From Sporobacter termitidis DSM 10068 (GTDB lineage: Bacteria > Bacillota > Clostridia > Oscillospirales > Oscillospiraceae): a stretch of DNA of 64,000 nt. Both the position numbers and the translations under genes were made by a program. Of the stretch, positions 24,739-33,202 are shown piece by piece. The stretch spans positions 1 through 64,000 of the forward strand of contig NZ_FQXV01000001.1 in NCBI RefSeq assembly GCF_900130065.1, written 5' to 3'. How positions within the stretch are numbered: the first letter of the stretch is position 1; every line of letters starts with the position of its first letter. A model generated the notes under the pieces. It searched no databases, was not told where the DNA came from, and saw only the letters and a program-made list of their open reading frames with translations.

Positions 24739-25293
24739 TCATTCCATATTCTCATTCCGCAGGACCATATGGATGTGGTCCTCCCAGACGTTGTGAATTC
24801 TCAAATACTTATAGGCGATGCCCTCGTTGTAGAAACCGAGCTTTTCGGCGACGCGGAAAGATCGCGTGTTTCTCGGCATGATGTTGGCCTCGATGCGGTG
24901 CAGGCCGGCGTCCGTGAACATGACCTCGATGCCTTTTTTGGCGGCTTCCGTGATATAGCCCTTATTCAGCTCGTCCTTGTCGCATTTATAGCTGAGAAAG
25001 CACGACAGAAAAGCGCCCCTGACGATATTGCTGAACGCCACGGAACCGACCGCCTCCTCTGGCCGCCCCTTCTTGAACAGCCAGAAGCGCACGTCGCTGA
25101 GCGCCTCGAAGGCGGCAAGGTCCTTTTCCAGCTGCGCGGCATGAAAGCCCAGCGTATAAAATTCGGGGCCCCTGGCCGGCTCCCAGGCGCTTAAAAACGT
25201 CAGATTGCGCCAGTAAAAATCCAGAACGGCGGGCGCTTCCGCTTTATCAGGCACCTTCAGGAGCAGCCTTTCGGTCTCATATTCTCTCTGCAT
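24739..25293 (-). CDS. GNAT family N-acetyltransferase (RimJ/RimL-like)
   Basis: A 184-aa protein opening with YETERLLLKVPD, typical of RimJ/RimL/SpeG-type acetyltransferases. The acetyl-CoA region KGYITEAAKKGIEVMF (about 112-127) and NIMPRNTRSFRVAEKLGF (about 138-155) are well preserved. Substrate unknown: protein N-termini or small amines are typical for the group. Single gene. Confidence 0.88.
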   Translation of the reverse strand: MQREYETERLLLKVPDKAEAPAVLDFYWRNLTFLSAWEPARGPEFYTLGFHAAQLEKDLAAFEALSDVRFWLFKKGRPEEAVGSVAFSNIVRGAFLSCFLSYKCDKDELNKGYITEAAKKGIEVMFTDAGLHRIEANIMPRNTRSFRVAEKLGFYNEGIAYKYLRIHNVWEDHIHMVLRNENME

Positions 25294-25440
25294 GACGTTC
25301 CTCCCACGGTCTTTGTCTAATATAGACGAGCGTCCGGCGGCGTTCGCGCCGAATCATAGGATAATCGCCGAGAAATAAATAAAGGATATCGGCCGTCCGT
25401 CACGTATAAGATTATTGTAACGCTTTTTTGGAGTGATGTC

Positions 25441-26454
25441 ATGCCAAATTTCAGAGAAAAGCGGGAGGCGCTCGAAAGGCGTCTGATATCGCCGCAGGGG
25501 GTCCGCGCCGAAAACTCGAAAGGACGCGCTGTTCCGGAAACGGAAAGCGACGTCCGTACCTGTTTCCAGCGCGACATGGACAGGATCATCCACAGCAAAT
25601 CCTTCCGGAGGCTGATGCATAAGACGCAGGTGTTCCTCCAGCCGGAGGGCGACCATTACAGGACGCGGCTGACGCATACCTTTGAGGTATCGCGCATCGC
25701 CCGGACGATCGCGCGGGCACTGGAGCTGAGCGAGGATCTCACCGAGGCCATCGCCCTCGGGCACGACCTGGGCCACACGCCCTTCGGACATGCCGGCGAA
25801 AGGGCAATGAACGATATCCTGAAGGAGGACGGCGGCTTCCGGCACGCCGAACAGAGCCTCCGGGTCGTGGACAGGGTCGAAAAGGACGGCAGAGGCCTCA
25901 ATCTTACATATGAGGTGCGGGACGGCATCCTGAACCACACCTCCGGCGGCGCACCGGAGACGCTGGAGGGGCAGGTCGTCCGCATCGCCGACAGGGCCGC
26001 TTACATCAATCACGACGTTGACGACGCACTCAGGGCCGGGATACTAAAGGAATCCGATATCCCGGAGGAGTTTATCTGCGCCCTTGGCGATACTTACAGC
26101 GCGCGGATCGACACTATTATCATGGATATCATCACCGCGAGCTTGGACAGCGGCACGATCTGCATGAGCCCCGGCATCAGCTTCGTCTTCGACAGCTTCC
26201 ACAGCTTTATGTTCCAGAACGTTTACACGAACGTCCAGGCGAAAAGCGAGGAAAAGAAGGTTTACGGCATACTAAACGGCATTTTTGAATACTACGTGAA
26301 GAATCCGGACAAGCTGCCGGGGGATTTCAAACGCCTTGCCGAGACGGACGGTCTCCGGCGGGCCGTGGCCGACTATGTGTCGGGGATGACGGACAAGTAC
26401 GCCGTATACCAGTTCAGCGAGCTTTTTATCCCGGAGGCCTGGCAGGTCAGATAA
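25441..26454 (+). CDS. dgt: dNTP triphosphohydrolase (dGTPase-like, HD domain)
   Basis: A 337-aa HD-domain hydrolase that removes triphosphate from dNTPs. The metal-binding motifs are RLTHTFEV (the His of H...HD) and LGHDLGHTPFGHAGE (about 107-121); a further Asp is in INHDVDD. The N-terminal ERRLISPQGVRAENSKGR is typical of the Firmicutes branch. It immediately precedes dnaG and rpoD, the usual clostridial order, and may contribute to replication control by adjusting dNTP pools. Confidence 0.93.
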   Translation: MPNFREKREALERRLISPQGVRAENSKGRAVPETESDVRTCFQRDMDRIIHSKSFRRLMHKTQVFLQPEGDHYRTRLTHTFEVSRIARTIARALELSEDLTEAIALGHDLGHTPFGHAGERAMNDILKEDGGFRHAEQSLRVVDRVEKDGRGLNLTYEVRDGILNHTSGGAPETLEGQVVRIADRAAYINHDVDDALRAGILKESDIPEEFICALGDTYSARIDTIIMDIITASLDSGTICMSPGISFVFDSFHSFMFQNVYTNVQAKSEEKKVYGILNGIFEYYVKNPDKLPGDFKRLAETDGLRRAVADYVSGMTDKYAVYQFSELFIPEAWQVR

Positions 26455-26586
26455 AGCGCGCGTTTTTGCCGAAAAGGCGCAAATTTCCGCGCCGATATGC
26501 AATTTCGATGTATAAAAAGTTCCTCGATATGATATAAATACCGTAACGGACAGCGGCGGGAAATTGAGGCATCGCAAAGCTTTGAA

Positions 26587-26611
26587 GCCCGGGGTTTTTT
26601 GGAGCCCGGGC
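26587..26611. promoter_or_regulatory. GC hairpin in the dnaG upstream region
   Basis: GCCCGGG and CCCGGGC form a 7-bp stem around GTTTTTTGGAG. There is no U tract after it. It lies 36 bp before dnaG, probably in the dnaG-rpoD leader, and may be a processing or stability element. Confidence 0.4.
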
Positions 26612-26647
26612 CGGCGTGCATGATTTTGACGAAAGGAACGGTGGGGC

Positions 26648-28405
26648 ATGGCTTTTCCTGAATTATTCCTCGACGAGCTTGTCAGAAAAAACGACATTGT
26701 CGACGTCGTCGGCAGCTACGTGCGTCTGACGAAGAAAACCGGGAATAACCTCTTTGGACTCTGCCCGTTTCACAGCGAAAAGACGCCGTCGTTTTCCGTG
26801 AATGTCGACAAGCAGATTTATCATTGCTTTGGCTGCGGCAAGGGCGGAGGCGTCGTCAACTTTATCATGGAGATTGAAAATCTCTCCTTTCCCGACGCCG
26901 TGCATGTGCTTGCCAAACGCGCGGGCATGACGGTGCCGGATGAAACGACGTCGAAAGAGACACAGAGCCGGCGGGCCAGGCTCCTTGAGCTCAATCGGGA
27001 CGCGGCGCGCTTTTTTTATGCATCGCTCCTCACGCCCCAGGGTGAGACGGCAAGGAAATATATCGCCAAAAGGGAGATATCCAAGGCCATGGTCACGCGG
27101 TTCGGCCTCGGCGTCGCGCTTGACTCCTGGAGCGCCCTCTATGAGGCCATGACGCACAAAGGATACACGAAGCAGGAGCTTCTGGACGCCGGTCTCGTCA
27201 AGCTCAGCCGAAAGGACGGCAGCAGCGTGTACGACGCATTCCGCAACAGGCTGATGTTCCCGGTGATCGACGTCCGGGGCAGCATCATCGGTTTTTCCGG
27301 GCGCATCCTCGGGGACGGCGAGCCGAAATATTTAAACTCTCCGGACACGCTGGTCTTTGAAAAAAGCCGGAATCTGTTCGCGTTGAATCTGGCCAAGAAA
27401 ACCAAATCCGGCGTACTGATCCTGACCGAGGGAAACGTCGACGTCGTGGCGCTGCATCAGGCGGGCTTCGATTCGGCTGTGGCCTCGCTGGGCACGTCGC
27501 TGACGGAGGAGCAGGTGCGGCTGATGACGCGGTATACCCATGATGTAATCATCGCTTATGATATGGATGAGGCCGGGACGAAAGCCTCCCAGCGCGCCAT
27601 CGGGATGCTGGAGAAGGCGGGCCTGGGCGTGAAGGTGCTCCGGATGCGCGACGCCAAGGACCCGGACGAGTTTATCAAAAAATTCGGCCGCGACGCCTTT
27701 GCCCTGCTCATCGAAAGCAGCGAGCACCACATCGACTACCGGCTGCATGCCATCAGGGCCAAATATGATCTCGGCACGGACGAGGGGCGCCTCAACTATC
27801 TCGGCGAGGCCACGGACATGCTGTCACGGCTCCAGAGCGCCGTCGAACGGGAGATTTTCGCGGCCAAGGTTGCCGAGGCGGCAAATGTCTCCCAGGAGGC
27901 CGTCACAAACGAGGTCAAGAAGGCCTTTAAGCGCCGGCTGTCCGCTGAGAAAAAGAAGCAGGACGTCCGGGATATGAACGTCTCCGCCGGCTTTCAGCCG
28001 GGCGACAGGACGATACGGTACGAGAATGTCTACTCAGCCGCCGCCGAGGAGGGCGTCATCCGGCTGCTTGTCCTGGACGGCGAGCTCATCGAGACCGCCG
28101 ACAGCCTGGATTTCGAGGAGACTGAATTTACCTCGCCGTTCCTGCAGAAAATATTCGAGGCGATAAAGAAGCGACGGCGGGATGGCCTGGAGGCATCGCC
28201 CGCGTCGATCCTCGCGGAGCTTACCAGCGCGGAGGCGTCCCGCTTCTCCATGATCATTGAGAAGCCGGAGGCCCTCTCCAGCGGCACAAAGGCCATGCAG
28301 GATTACATAGAAAAAATAAGAGCCGAAAGACTCAAGAGAAGCGCCAGGGAAGACCCCTTGGCCGTTTTACAGAAATACAGAGACAAAACAGGTTGTGGAG
28401 GATAA
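26648..28405 (+). CDS. dnaG: DNA primase
   Basis: A 585-aa replication primase. The CHC2 zinc finger uses Cys39, His42, Cys60 and Cys63. The catalytic core carries a TOPRIM domain with [11 protein letters not shown] (Glu near 260) and the metal motif [10 protein letters not shown] (near 305). The C-terminal 130 residues form the helicase-binding domain. GAACGGTGGGGC precedes the ATG. rpoD starts 4 bp after the stop, giving a macromolecular-synthesis operon without rpsU. Confidence 0.97.
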   Translation: MAFPELFLDELVRKNDIVDVVGSYVRLTKKTGNNLFGLCPFHSEKTPSFSVNVDKQIYHCFGCGKGGGVVNFIMEIENLSFPDAVHVLAKRAGMTVPDETTSKETQSRRARLLELNRDAARFFYASLLTPQGETARKYIAKREISKAMVTRFGLGVALDSWSALYEAMTHKGYTKQELLDAGLVKLSRKDGSSVYDAFRNRLMFPVIDVRGSIIGFSGRILGDGEPKYLNSPDTLVFEKSRNLFALNLAKKTKSGVLILTEGNVDVVALHQAGFDSAVASLGTSLTEEQVRLMTRYTHDVIIAYDMDEAGTKASQRAIGMLEKAGLGVKVLRMRDAKDPDEFIKKFGRDAFALLIESSEHHIDYRLHAIRAKYDLGTDEGRLNYLGEATDMLSRLQSAVEREIFAAKVAEAANVSQEAVTNEVKKAFKRRLSAEKKKQDVRDMNVSAGFQPGDRTIRYENVYSAAAEEGVIRLLVLDGELIETADSLDFEETEFTSPFLQKIFEAIKKRRRDGLEASPASILAELTSAEASRFSMIIEKPEALSSGTKAMQDYIEKIRAERLKRSAREDPLAVLQKYRDKTGCGG

Positions 28406-28409
28406 AGTC

Positions 28410-29579
28410 ATGGATATGAAGAAAAAGGTGCGCGACGACGACGACAACAACGAGAAGACAAAGGAGCAGTATAACGAAGAGCGCCTGTCGGCGCTTATCG
28501 AGGAAGGGAAGAAACGGGGCAAGCTCAGCTCCAAGGATCTCCTGGACGTGCTGGAGGATATGAATCTGGAGCAGGAGCAGATCGACAGGTTCTACGACAC
28601 GCTGGAGAATTTCAATATCGACACGACGGACGGCGAAGACGCCGCTTTCCTGCCGGTGGACGAGATCACGCCCGACATCGAGGAGCTCCAGGAGATTGAA
28701 AGCCTCAACGAGGATGAGCTGATCGACCCGGAGACGCTGGTCGACAGCTTCAGCGTCGACGACCCCGTCCGGATGTACCTCAAGGAGATCGGCAAGGTCA
28801 ATCTGCTGTCCGCCGACGAGGAGATCGAGCTGGCCATGAAAATGGCCGAGGGCGACAGGGAAGCCAAGAAGCGCATGGCGGAGGCCAACCTGCGCCTCGT
28901 GGTCAGCATCGCCAAGCGCTACGTGGGGCGCGGCATGCTCTTTCTGGACCTGATTCAGGAGGGAAATCTGGGGCTTATCAAGGCCGTGGAGAAGTTCGAC
29001 TACTCCAAGGGCTACAAATTTTCCACCTACGCCACGTGGTGGATCCGTCAGGCCATCACCCGCGCCATCGCGGACCAGGCCAGGACGATCAGAATCCCCG
29101 TCCATATGGTGGAGACGATCAACAAGGTCATGCGCATCTCCCGTCAGCTCCTGCAGGAGCTGGGCCACGACCCGACGCCGGAAGAGATCGCCGAGGACAT
29201 GGGCATGCCGGTGGAGAAGGTCCGCGAAATATTAAAGATCGCCCAGGAGCCCGTCTCGCTGGAGACGCCCATCGGCGAGGAGGAGGACAGCCATCTTGGC
29301 GACTTTATCCCCGACGAGGACGCCTCCGAGCCCGCGGAGGCCGCGTCCTTTACGCTTTTGAAGGAGCAGCTGTCCGAGGTGCTGGGTACCCTGACGCCGC
29401 GCGAGGAAAAGGTTTTACGGTTGCGCTTCGGCATCGAGGACGGCCGCACAAGAACGCTGGAGGAGGTCGGCAAGGAGTTCAATGTCACCCGTGAACGCAT
29501 CCGCCAGATCGAGGCCAAAGCCCTCCGCAAGCTTCGCCATCCCAGCCGCAGCAAAAAGCTGAAGGATTTTTTGAATTAA
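28410..29579 (+). CDS. rpoD: Primary sigma factor (sigma-70/SigA)
   Basis: A 389-aa housekeeping sigma factor. After an acidic N-terminal region 1, region 1.2 ([20 protein letters not shown]) leads to region 2 with [27 protein letters not shown] and the -10 reading helix [15 protein letters not shown]. Regions 3 and 4 follow, with the [23 protein letters not shown] for -35 recognition. GGAGG precedes the ATG at 28410. Short length and lack of the large non-conserved insert match Gram-positive SigA. Confidence 0.98.
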   Translation: MDMKKKVRDDDDNNEKTKEQYNEERLSALIEEGKKRGKLSSKDLLDVLEDMNLEQEQIDRFYDTLENFNIDTTDGEDAAFLPVDEITPDIEELQEIESLNEDELIDPETLVDSFSVDDPVRMYLKEIGKVNLLSADEEIELAMKMAEGDREAKKRMAEANLRLVVSIAKRYVGRGMLFLDLIQEGNLGLIKAVEKFDYSKGYKFSTYATWWIRQAITRAIADQARTIRIPVHMVETINKVMRISRQLLQELGHDPTPEEIAEDMGMPVEKVREILKIAQEPVSLETPIGEEEDSHLGDFIPDEDASEPAEAASFTLLKEQLSEVLGTLTPREEKVLRLRFGIEDGRTRTLEEVGKEFNVTRERIRQIEAKALRKLRHPSRSKKLKDFLN

Positions 29580-29610
29580 AAATTTTAATAGGTAAACCTT
29601 TTATAACAAT

Positions 29611-29653
29611 AAGCAAACAGATGAGTTCATGATAAAACTCATCTGTTTGCTTT
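29611..29653 (+). terminator. Terminator of the dnaG-rpoD operon
   Basis: AAGCAAACAGATGAGTT and AACTCATCTGTTTGCTT form a perfect 17-bp stem followed by TTGCTTGG. Strong; A/T flanks suggest it serves both strands. Confidence 0.92.
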
Positions 29654-29685
29654 TGCTTGGATATGAGAAAAGATATTCTCAAAAT

Positions 29686-30714
29686 TCAGATTGATTTGCC
29701 ATACAGCTGACCGCAGGCGGCGTCGATATTTGAGCCGAATTGCGTTCTTACCGTAACCTGTAGGCCCTCCGCGCGGAGATGTTCCATGAATCGTTTAGTT
29801 TTATAGTGGCTCGTTTGCCTGAACTTTTGGGGAGTTTTGTCCGTTGGGTTGTACGCAATCAGATCGACGTTGTATAAGCGTTCCCAGCGGTCCCTGCCTC
29901 GGAGCAGCCCGGCAATCGCCCCGGCATGCTCCGGCGTGTCATTGATGCCGTCCAGCAGTATATAGGCAATGAAAATCTTTCGGCCCGTGCGCTGCGCGTG
30001 ACGGTCCAGCACGTTCATGACCTCCTGCAGCGGAAACCTTTTGTTTACAGGCATAATCGCACTTCGCTCTTCATCAAAGGGCGAATGCAGGGAAAAAGTC
30101 AGATTGACCTGCGGAAAGCTCCGCGTCAGAAGCCTTATTCCCGATGGGACGCCGATTGTCGAAATTGTGATTCTTCTCTGGCTTAGACCAAAAAGCTGTG
30201 GATCGGTCAAAATTGCCAGCGCGTCGTATATGTGGGGATTGGCCAGCGCCTCGCCCATTCCCATAAACGAGACACTGCTCAGGGGATGACGGTTCAGATG
30301 AAAATACAGCAGTTGGTCGGTTATTTCATCAGCTGTCAGATTTCGCTGAAACCCTAAGGCGCCTGTCGTGCAGAACCTGCAACCGAATCCGCAGCCGCAC
30401 TGGGAGGATACGCAGAATGACTCCCAGCCGCGCTTATAGCGCAAGCCGACAGTTTCAATCCTGCGGCCGTCAGCCATTTCGAACAAGACCTTGCCGACCT
30501 GTTTTGCAGACGTTTCCGTTATCGGACGGATGCCGCACACAGCGCTTCCAAACTGATCGACAAGCGCGTTGCGCAATGGCGTTGGCAGCATGGACATTTT
30601 TTCAAATTCACCGATACGCCGGGTGAAAATCGCGTCCATTATCTGCCGGTATCTATAATCGGGCTGCTTGAGGCCCGTCAATACCTGTTTGATTCGTTGA
30701 TATTTTGATGCCAA
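29686..30714 (-). CDS. cfr: Cfr-family 23S rRNA (adenine2503-C8)-methyltransferase
   Basis: A 342-aa radical-SAM methyltransferase. Cfr methylates C8 of A2503 in 23S rRNA and gives resistance to phenicols, lincosamides, oxazolidinones, pleuromutilins and streptogramin A. The cluster cysteines are Cys108, Cys112 and Cys115 in CGFGCRFC; the C-terminal acceptor Cys334 is in DAACGQLYG. Many stretches match known Cfr as I remember it: GWESFC-SSQCGC, SFMGMGEALAN, NLTFSLHSP-EERS and the IDAACGQLYG end. It is therefore Cfr-like rather than the housekeeping RlmN. The start is TTG 30714 with AAGGAG 9 nt upstream. A 23-codon leader ORF and a long hairpin precede it. It lies convergent to rpoD and divergent from a multidrug exporter. 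Confidence 0.88.
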   Translation of the reverse strand: MASKYQRIKQVLTGLKQPDYRYRQIMDAIFTRRIGEFEKMSMLPTPLRNALVDQFGSAVCGIRPITETSAKQVGKVLFEMADGRRIETVGLRYKRGWESFCVSSQCGCGFGCRFCTTGALGFQRNLTADEITDQLLYFHLNRHPLSSVSFMGMGEALANPHIYDALAILTDPQLFGLSQRRITISTIGVPSGIRLLTRSFPQVNLTFSLHSPFDEERSAIMPVNKRFPLQEVMNVLDRHAQRTGRKIFIAYILLDGINDTPEHAGAIAGLLRGRDRWERLYNVDLIAYNPTDKTPQKFRQTSHYKTKRFMEHLRAEGLQVTVRTQFGSNIDAACGQLYGKSI

Positions 30715-30748
30715 TTTGGCTCACTCCTTGATATATGATCATCAAGTT

Positions 30749-30816
30749 GCAAAGCCAGCATGGTCTGGTGACTATAATTACTCCATACAAACGTCACCAG
30801 AATTATCCGGCTTTGC
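30749..30816 (-). promoter_or_regulatory. Two-tier stem-loop in the cfr leader
   Basis: On the minus strand GCAAAGCC (30809-30816) pairs with GGCTTTGC (30749-30756), and CTGGTGAC (30793-30800) with GTCACCAG (30765-30772). The two perfect 8-bp stems are separated by a symmetric 8-nt internal loop; the terminal loop is 20 nt. The last half of the leader ORF runs into the stem and the ORF stops in the loop. No U tract follows, so control of translation or mRNA stability is likelier than termination. Confidence 0.75.
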
Positions 30817-30849
30817 ATGGAGCATATCATTTACGTTTTTTCTATCCAT
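30778..30849 (-). CDS. Leader peptide ORF of cfr, 23 aa
   Basis: A 23-codon ORF starts with ATG at 30849 (MDRKNVNDML...) and ends ...DVCME, stopping 63 bp before the cfr start. Its 3' half forms the 5' arms of the leader hairpin, so a translating or stalled ribosome would open it. The upstream ribosome site is weak (purine-rich AAAGAAG). Leader peptides of this size control erm and other ribosome-drug resistance genes. That this one is translated is inference. Confidence 0.55.
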   Translation of the reverse strand: MDRKNVNDMLHAKPDNSGDVCME

Positions 30850-30954
30850 CGTTACATCTTCTTTCTCTGGACGATATTTATTTAGAATATCACGAAAGAG
30901 CCTGTCGTACAAGACAGGTTACCTTTGGCAAGCAAAGCGATACACAAAATGTAT

Positions 30955-30970
30955 AATTTATATATAAATT
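30955..30970. promoter_or_regulatory. A/T palindrome between the divergent resistance genes
   Basis: AATTTATA followed by TATAAATT is a perfect 16-bp palindrome in the AT-rich centre between cfr and the exporter. It may hold the cfr promoter or a repressor site; I could not place a convincing cfr -35 box. Confidence 0.4.
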
Positions 30971-30982
30971 TTGAAATATATC

Positions 30983-31011
30983 TTGCAAATGACGGACAAT
31001 AGGTATACAAT
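30983..31011 (+). promoter_or_regulatory. Promoter of the exporter leader
   Basis: TTGCAA (30983-30988) and TACAAT (31006-31011) have 17-bp spacing, just before the ribosome site of the leader ORF. A TATACA hexamer overlaps the -10. Confidence 0.5.
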
Positions 31012-31039
31012 GGAAAAAACTTTGAAAGGAGGGCCGAAA

Positions 31040-31159
31040 ATGAAACGGAACAGTATTGCAGTGTTTAGCGTATACGCGTCCAGGCGCGGCCATGGCGGAC
31101 GTGTGTCCAGTTATGCATATTATTACTGTGGCAGAGGATTGCTTTCGGCCCGAACCTGA
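31040..31159 (+). CDS. Leader peptide ORF of the ABC exporter, 39 aa
   Basis: A 39-codon ORF (MKRNSIAVFS... to ...LLSART) has a very strong ribosome site, GAAAGGAGGG at 31024-31033. It contains Arg-rich and Tyr-rich runs (ASRRGHGGR, SYAYYYCGR). Its codons 30-32 lie in a segment able to pair with the 5' arm of the terminator 22 bp past the stop. This arrangement, leader ORF then terminator then heterodimeric ABC exporter, is that of bmrBCD in Bacillus subtilis. The peptide itself shows no homology that I can recall. Confidence 0.7.
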   Translation: MKRNSIAVFSVYASRRGHGGRVSSYAYYYCGRGLLSART

Positions 31160-31189
31160 CGGGTTTGAAATCGATATGAGCTGCCGCAG
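31126..31189 (+). promoter_or_regulatory. Antiterminator pairing in the exporter leader
   Basis: CTGTGGCAG (31126-31134, inside the leader ORF) can pair over 9 bp with one G-U to CTGCCGCAG (31181-31189). The second segment includes the first six bases of the terminator stem, so antiterminator and terminator exclude each other. A ribosome held early in the ORF would leave the first segment free; one translating to the end would cover it. Confidence 0.65.
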
Positions 31190-31211
31190 GATAACGTCCT
31201 GTGGTATTTTT
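31184..31211 (+). terminator. Attenuator terminator before the ABC exporter
   Basis: CCGCAGGA (31184-31191) and TCCTGTGG (31197-31204) form an 8-bp stem with a TAACG loop, followed by TATTTTTTTG. It ends transcripts after the leader ORF and before the exporter genes. Confidence 0.8.
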
Positions 31212-31399
31212 TTGCTCATTTTTGGGAGGGTATTCTGGAAATCTTGAATTCGTATGCCATTTTACCGGTCCTTGCCGCCTGGAGCCTCACGGCGGCGGCA
31301 AAGGCAAACGGCGGTTAAGCTCCGGACCTTTCTGACCCGTGATTCAGGCAGCGCGCGGAGCAGGGGAGGCCGCCGTACTTTGAAAGGGAAGGATTCTGT

Positions 31400-33202
31400 T
31401 TGAAAAACGATAATTTTAAGGCAGTCCTGAGATACACCAAGGGGTTCAGGCTGCCGATATTCCTGAGTTTTTTGCTGCTGGGGGCTGAGCTGATCATCTC
31501 CTTCGTGTCGCCGCTCCTCATGTCGGTGACCATTGACTCGGTGCTGGGCAGCAAGCCACTCGGTACCCCTTGGTATTTTTCCTGGCTCATATACGCCGTC
31601 GGCGGGGTGGAGACGATCAGGAGGAACATCTGGATCATGGCGGCGGTGATTTTCGCGCTGCAGCTGATTCTGGGCCTCGTCCGCTACATAAGAGCCAAGT
31701 GCAACAATTCCGCCGGCGAGGGCGTCATCAAGACGCTGCGGGATACGCTATACGCGCATATACAACGGCTCCCTTACGCCTACCACGCCGGCGCCCAGAC
31801 GGGGGACATCGTCCAGCGGGCCACAAACGATATGGAAACCATCCGCCGCTTCTTCACCACGATGATGCTGGAGCTGGTCCGGACGATCCTGATGCTGCTG
31901 GTCGGCATTTTCGTGATGTTCTCCCTGAACGTGCCGCTGACGCTGATCACGCTGGTCCTGGTCGTGCCGGTGGCTTTGACCTCCATCTTGTTCTTTGACA
32001 AGATCAGCAGGCTGACGAACGACCAGGAGCAGGCCGAAGGGCGGCTGTTCACAGTCATACAGGAAAATCTCACCGGGACGCGCGTCGTCCGGGCATTCGG
32101 CCGGCAGGCCTTTGAAATGGAGAAATTCGACGGGAAGAACGAAGAGAACAGGCACCGCACCATGACCGTGACGCGCTCCTTCGCCACCCTGTGGGCGACG
32201 CTGGACGCGATCTGCGCCGTGGAAATCGGGGCGATCATGATCGTCGGGATTCTCCTGTGCGTCAACGGGCGATTGACGATCGGAGAGTTCACAGCCTTTA
32301 CCTCGTACGTCTTTTTGTTCTTTTGGCCGATCAGAGGCTTTGGGCGGGCGCTGAACCACTTCAGCCGCACGCTTGTGGCGGCGGGGCGCATTGAGGAAGT
32401 GTTCAGCGCCAAAGAGGAGGAAGACCTGGACCGTGGGCTGACGCCGGACCTGAGCGGCGATATCCGCTTCGAGAACGTGTGCTTTGCCTACGACACGGTC
32501 CCGGTACTCAAGGACCTCAGCATGACGATACCGGGCGGCGCGACGGTGGCGTTCCTCGGCGGCACGGGCTCAGGCAAATCGTCCGTTTCGCTCCTGCTGC
32601 AGCGGCTCTACGATATACAAAGCGGGGTCATTACAATCGGCGGGGTGGATATCCGGCAGGTGGGGAAAACATACCTCCGCAATCGCATCGGCATCGTCCT
32701 GCAGGAGCCGTTCCTGTATTCCAAGAGTATCCTGCAGAATATCGGCATCAAGTGCCGGGAGCCGGTGCCGGAGGAGGTCAGGGCGGCGGCCGTCAGCGCG
32801 TCGATCCACGACGACATCATAAGCTTTGAGGACGGCTACGACACGGTGGTCGGCGAGCGCGGCGTCACGCTTTCGGGCGGACAAAAGCAGCGCGTGGCCA
32901 TCGCCAGGGCGCTCATGGGGGAGAGCGACGTGCTGATTTTTGACGACTCGCTCTCCGCGGTGGACACCAAAACCGACGCGGCCATCCGGGAAGCCCTCTC
33001 CGCGCGCCGGAGGAATGTGACCACGATTATCATCTCGCACCGCATCACAACGCTCATGGAAGCCGACAAGATTTTCGTCCTGAGGGACGGGCACGTGATC
33101 GAGGAGGGCAGCCATGAAGAGCTGATGACGACGGGCGGCTTATACAGGCGGACGTATGATATCCAGAACGCCGTCGGGGAGGAGGGGAGTGAAGCCTCAT
33201 GA
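31400..33202 (+). CDS. Heterodimeric multidrug ABC exporter subunit 1 (LmrC/BmrC-like)
   Basis: A 600-aa half-transporter: six membrane helices (about 15-310), then an ABC domain. Walker A GGTGSGKSS is near 387, the signature is an intact LSGGQKQR, and the H-loop is IISHR. Walker B reads LIFDDSLSAVD, so the catalytic Glu is Asp. This is the degenerate half typical of heterodimeric exporters such as LmrCD and BmrCD. The start is TTG 31400 with GGAAGGA upstream; the ATG of the next gene overlaps its stop. Expression is probably set by the leader attenuator upstream. Confidence 0.93.
   Translation: MKNDNFKAVLRYTKGFRLPIFLSFLLLGAELIISFVSPLLMSVTIDSVLGSKPLGTPWYFSWLIYAVGGVETIRRNIWIMAAVIFALQLILGLVRYIRAKCNNSAGEGVIKTLRDTLYAHIQRLPYAYHAGAQTGDIVQRATNDMETIRRFFTTMMLELVRTILMLLVGIFVMFSLNVPLTLITLVLVVPVALTSILFFDKISRLTNDQEQAEGRLFTVIQENLTGTRVVRAFGRQAFEMEKFDGKNEENRHRTMTVTRSFATLWATLDAICAVEIGAIMIVGILLCVNGRLTIGEFTAFTSYVFLFFWPIRGFGRALNHFSRTLVAAGRIEEVFSAKEEEDLDRGLTPDLSGDIRFENVCFAYDTVPVLKDLSMTIPGGATVAFLGGTGSGKSSVSLLLQRLYDIQSGVITIGGVDIRQVGKTYLRNRIGIVLQEPFLYSKSILQNIGIKCREPVPEEVRAAAVSASIHDDIISFEDGYDTVVGERGVTLSGGQKQRVAIARALMGESDVLIFDDSLSAVDTKTDAAIREALSARRRNVTTIIISHRITTLMEADKIFVLRDGHVIEEGSHEELMTTGGLYRRTYDIQNAVGEEGSEAS

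Noticed and set aside
29686-30714. Housekeeping RlmN as the identity of the methyltransferase
   Set aside because: The blocks around the cluster, SFMGMGEALAN and the C-terminus fit Cfr better than RlmN as I know them. I kept some doubt in the confidence.
30901-30918. CCTGTC/GACAGG hairpin in the cfr upstream region as a terminator
   Set aside because: A 6-bp stem followed by CTCTTTCG on the minus strand lacks a proper U tract; possible leader structure only.
31254-31403. 49-codon Arg-rich frame ending on the exporter start codon, and a 24-codon TTG frame at 31244-31318
   Set aside because: Neither has a ribosome site at a usual distance and both lie in GC-rich sequence where open frames arise by chance. 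The 31040 ORF is far better supported as the leader.
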